From: Bacillota bacterium
Lineage (GTDB): Bacteria; Bacillota; Negativicutes; Sporomusales; CTSoil-080
Assembly: GCA_017889635.1 (NCBI GenBank)
Contig: JAGGAC010000003.1
Location: forward strand, 1 to 64,000
Reading direction: 5' to 3'
DNA: 64,000 bases
The position numbers and the translations under genes were made by a program. How positions within the stretch are numbered: position 1 is the stretch's first letter; every line of letters starts with the position of its first letter. Below are positions 62,001 to 64,000 of this stretch, piece by piece. A model generated the notes under the pieces. That model did no database searches. It had not been told where the DNA came from and worked only from the letters and a program-made list of their open reading frames with translations.

Positions 62001-62810
62001 ATGGTGACACATTATAAGGTACTTTTGGCTCTCCTGATTATTGGACATGTATTAGTTGATTTTGTTTTGCAAGGGGAGTGCATGTCCCGCGAAAAGGGAG
62101 TTCGAAAAATAGTCCTATTGAAGCATATTTTGCAGCTATTTTTAGTCAGTGGTGTATTAGCATGGCCTTATTTCGGTCAAAAATTAGATTTGTGGGGAAT
62201 GCTGTTAGCTTTAACGCTTTTTCACGGGTGCCTTGATCGCGTAAAGACCTGGTATGAAAGTAATAATACTAACCGTCAGTTAGAAGCATTCATAGTTGAT
62301 CAGTTTATACATATTGCATCAATTATTGTTTGTTTTATTCCTTTAATAAAAGATATACAGCCAACTGCTTCGGCCTTAGTTGTTTGGGAGTTTTTAGCTG
62401 GTTCGTACCCCGCATTGCGGGATATTACAAGTGATAAAGCTTATGTTTTTATCGTTGCCGCTGCTATCTATATATTTAATGTAAAAGGGGCAACTGTTGT
62501 TACTCGGCTTGTTCTGAAAAAGTATGATTTTCGCAGAATTGACAATTTGGCGAAAGACGAATGTATTGCTAAAACAGAAAGTAACGGCATCAGAAACCCA
62601 GGAGAAGCGATTGGGAATCTGGAGCGTATTTTAGTTTTGACGCTACTTTTAGAAAAAAACTATGCTACGATAGGTTTGGTGATTGCAGCGAAGACAATAG
62701 CAAGATATAAAAAACTTGAAGAAAAGGATTTTGCGGAATATTTTCTTGTTGGAACATTGATAAGTATTTTGATAGCAGTACTTTCCGGTGTTACGATATC
62801 GGCGTTGTGA
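62001..62810 (+). CDS. DUF3307-family membrane protein
   Basis: This 269-residue protein has an N-terminal DUF3307 region of about 120 residues with three to four membrane segments (LLALLIIGHVLVDFVLQGECMSREKG, LFHGCLDRVKTW), and a C-terminal half with further hydrophobic segments (RILVLTLLLEKNYATIGLVIAAKTIARYKKLEEKDFAEYFLVGTLIS). DUF3307 and SatD genes are known neighbours. Function unknown. The start follows GAGAGGA; TTG 61998 is an alternative. Confidence 0.82.
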   Translation: MVTHYKVLLALLIIGHVLVDFVLQGECMSREKGVRKIVLLKHILQLFLVSGVLAWPYFGQKLDLWGMLLALTLFHGCLDRVKTWYESNNTNRQLEAFIVDQFIHIASIIVCFIPLIKDIQPTASALVVWEFLAGSYPALRDITSDKAYVFIVAAAIYIFNVKGATVVTRLVLKKYDFRRIDNLAKDECIAKTESNGIRNPGEAIGNLERILVLTLLLEKNYATIGLVIAAKTIARYKKLEEKDFAEYFLVGTLISILIAVLSGVTISAL

Positions 62811-62844
62811 AAAAAAGGAACATGTTAGAGCGTAATTACTTTGG

Positions 62845-62870
62845 ACCGCATCAGCGGTTTTTTTTTTTTA
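62845..62870 (+). terminator. Terminator after the DUF3307 gene
   Basis: ACCGC-ATCA-GCGGT followed by a run of at least ten Ts. Confidence 0.8.
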
Positions 62871-62905
62871 TCCATGGAAATACTACTGTAGTGGGAGGAA
62901 TGCCT

Positions 62906-63205
62906 ATGGAGCAGGAGGCCAAACAGGCTGAGTTTATTACTGTTCAGATGGAAAAACTAGTCCGGCATTTGGAGTCGCTCAGAATTGCCGATTATATGGA
63001 ACTGTTACAGCGACCAAGCAGGCTTATTTTTGTAAACCTGGTTGCCGGTATTGCCAGGGGGCTTGGTATTGCCCTTGGAGCTACTTTGGTTTTTGCTTTG
63101 GTTATAGAGCTTTTACGGCGACTTATTTTATTAAACATTCCCGGGATTGGAGCATTTATTGCCGAGGTTATACGGATTGTGGAAGCGAGAAACGGAAGTT
63201 TTTAA
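62906..63205 (+). CDS. DUF5665-family membrane-associated protein
   Basis: This 99-residue protein has an N-terminal amphipathic part (EQEAKQAEFITVQMEKLVRHLESLRIADYMELLQRP) and two hydrophobic segments (NLVAGIARGLGIALGATLVFALVIELL and LLNIPGIGAFIAEVI). The pattern matches DUF5665, with no known function. The ATG at 62906 lies after GTGGGAGGA; earlier starts overlap the preceding terminator. It is followed by a nitroreductase gene after 13 bases. Confidence 0.8.
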   Translation: MEQEAKQAEFITVQMEKLVRHLESLRIADYMELLQRPSRLIFVNLVAGIARGLGIALGATLVFALVIELLRRLILLNIPGIGAFIAEVIRIVEARNGSF

Positions 63206-63218
63206 GGAGGATTTAAAA

Positions 63219-63746
63219 ATGACTAAGGATGTATTTGACGCTATGCGGGAAGTTCATAGTGTCAGAAGCTTTAAAAATGAACAAGTTCCGGAACCGACTT
63301 TGACCAGGATTATGGAGGCCGCATGTTGGGCACCTAGCGCTGGAAATTTGCAGCCTTGGTATTTTTATGTGGTGACAAACGAGGAACTAAAGGGAAAAAT
63401 TGCAGACGTTTGCTTTGAACAGCAACAAGTTAGTGAGGCACCGACTATTGTGGTAGTATTGGCTGATCCTGCCAGATCAAACGAACGGTACGGCGAACGC
63501 GGCGCCCAACTATATTGTCTACAGGACACTGCAGCGGCTACTAATAATATACTACTGGCCGCTGATGGTTTGGGGCTTGACACTTGTTGGGTTGGTGCGT
63601 TCGATGAAGTTGCGGTGCAACGGTTGATTGAAGCGCCGCCACGGCTTAGGGCGGTAGCTATTGTATGTCTTGGCTATGGTAATGAAAGAGATAGGCATGT
63701 TAAAGAACGACTGAGAGTGGCTGAGGTTGTTAAGATAATTCACTAG
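63219..63746 (+). CDS. Nitroreductase-family flavoprotein
   Basis: This 175-residue FMN-dependent oxidoreductase has the family's VHSVRSFKNEQVPEPTLTRIMEAACWAPSAGNLQPWYFYVVTN start and AAATNNILLAADGLGLDTCWVGAFDE core. It is likely to reduce nitro compounds, quinones or flavins with NAD(P)H; the substrate is unknown. The ATG at 63219 follows TAAGGAGG; the longer frame overlaps the DUF5665 gene. Confidence 0.93.
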   Translation: MTKDVFDAMREVHSVRSFKNEQVPEPTLTRIMEAACWAPSAGNLQPWYFYVVTNEELKGKIADVCFEQQQVSEAPTIVVVLADPARSNERYGERGAQLYCLQDTAAATNNILLAADGLGLDTCWVGAFDEVAVQRLIEAPPRLRAVAIVCLGYGNERDRHVKERLRVAEVVKIIH

Positions 63747-63874
63747 CAAGCCGATAATACGAGAAGTTAAATGAATTTTTGTAATCCTGGAAGGAGTTTT
63801 GGCCATTAAGGTAAAATTTTAAATATAATAAGGTCGATTTTTGACCAAACGTAAGGAGACGGAGGTCGAATTTA

Positions 63875-64000
63875 TTGACCAAACTAACTGCAAAAACGAT
63901 ACTAGCAATTAAATTTGGCGTTTTGGCAGTGGCGACTTTAGTCTATTTTTATCTTCCAGGTTTACGGGAGTTTATTTTTACAAGTCTTAGTTATTTACAT
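63875..64000 (+). CDS. N-terminus of a membrane protein, cut by the window end
   Basis: A TTG at 63875, 9 bases after GGAGG, opens a frame that runs to the last base (42 codons). The visible part is basic then hydrophobic (KLTAKTILAIKFGVLAVATLVYFYLPGLREFIF), which fits a TVP38/DedA-like membrane protein start, though too little is visible for certainty. Confidence 0.55.
   Translation, partial: MTKLTAKTILAIKFGVLAVATLVYFYLPGLREFIFTSLSYLH

Overview
This window looks like a chromosomal segment of an endospore-forming anaerobe that has an outer membrane, most likely a Sporomusaceae-type member of the Negativicutes (Sporomusa/Pelosinus-like). Sporulation is indicated by YunB, BofC-like and SpoIID-like proteins, a YjcZ-like mini-protein and SpoIIE-type phosphatases. 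An outer membrane is indicated by two signal-peptide beta-barrel-like proteins ending in Phe. Anaerobic metabolism is indicated by corrinoid-dependent methyl transfer and two [FeFe]-hydrogenase-type proteins. Genus assignment is inference; there is no rRNA or tRNA here. I saw no insertion sequence, prophage or CRISPR array.

Layout. 0-5 kb: a methyltransferase operon (two UroD-family methyltransferases, a corrinoid protein, a DUF1638 protein and the truncated head of a ferredoxin-domain activase). 5-16.4 kb: a LysR regulator facing an L-arabinose region (mutarotase-like protein, araA, ROK regulator, araB, araD, GH43 and GH2 glycosidases), flanked and punctuated by degraded gene pieces (transketolase head, phosphofructokinase fragment) and by two long AT-rich palindromes with one shared core. 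16.4-23 kb: accessory genes, including a transglutaminase-like protein, a Cys-Phe-Pro-Arg-Gln repeat protein, a bacterial end-joining cassette (split LigD plus Ku), and XRE and AbrB regulators.

23-44.6 kb is mostly housekeeping: PBP1A, YunB, YebC, a sensory/catalytic [FeFe]-hydrogenase locus with a SpoIIE phosphatase, BofC, ruvCAB, queH, SpoIID, queA, tgt, yajC, 5-formyl-THF cyclo-ligase, an HD protein, secD and secF. 44.6-56.4 kb: FAD oxidoreductase, outer membrane protein, a soluble PocR-MCP with its own CheW, an aminotransferase, an NAD salvage operon (NrtR-like Nudix, nicotinamidase, nicotinate phosphoribosyltransferase), a 5'-nucleotidase and a Gfo/Idh/MocA oxidoreductase. 56.4-64 kb: several very small membrane proteins, DUF190-CrcB, a PLD-like lipoprotein, a second outer membrane protein, a second Cys-rich repeat protein, a SatD-DUF3307 pair around a 22-bp-arm inverted repeat, DUF5665, a nitroreductase, and the start of a membrane protein cut by the window edge.

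The most unusual features are the paired Cys-x-Pro-Arg-Gln repeat proteins, the cluster of gene remnants around the methyltransferase and arabinose regions, the paired palindromic candidate operators, and three intergenic mini-genes at 56.5-57.2 kb.
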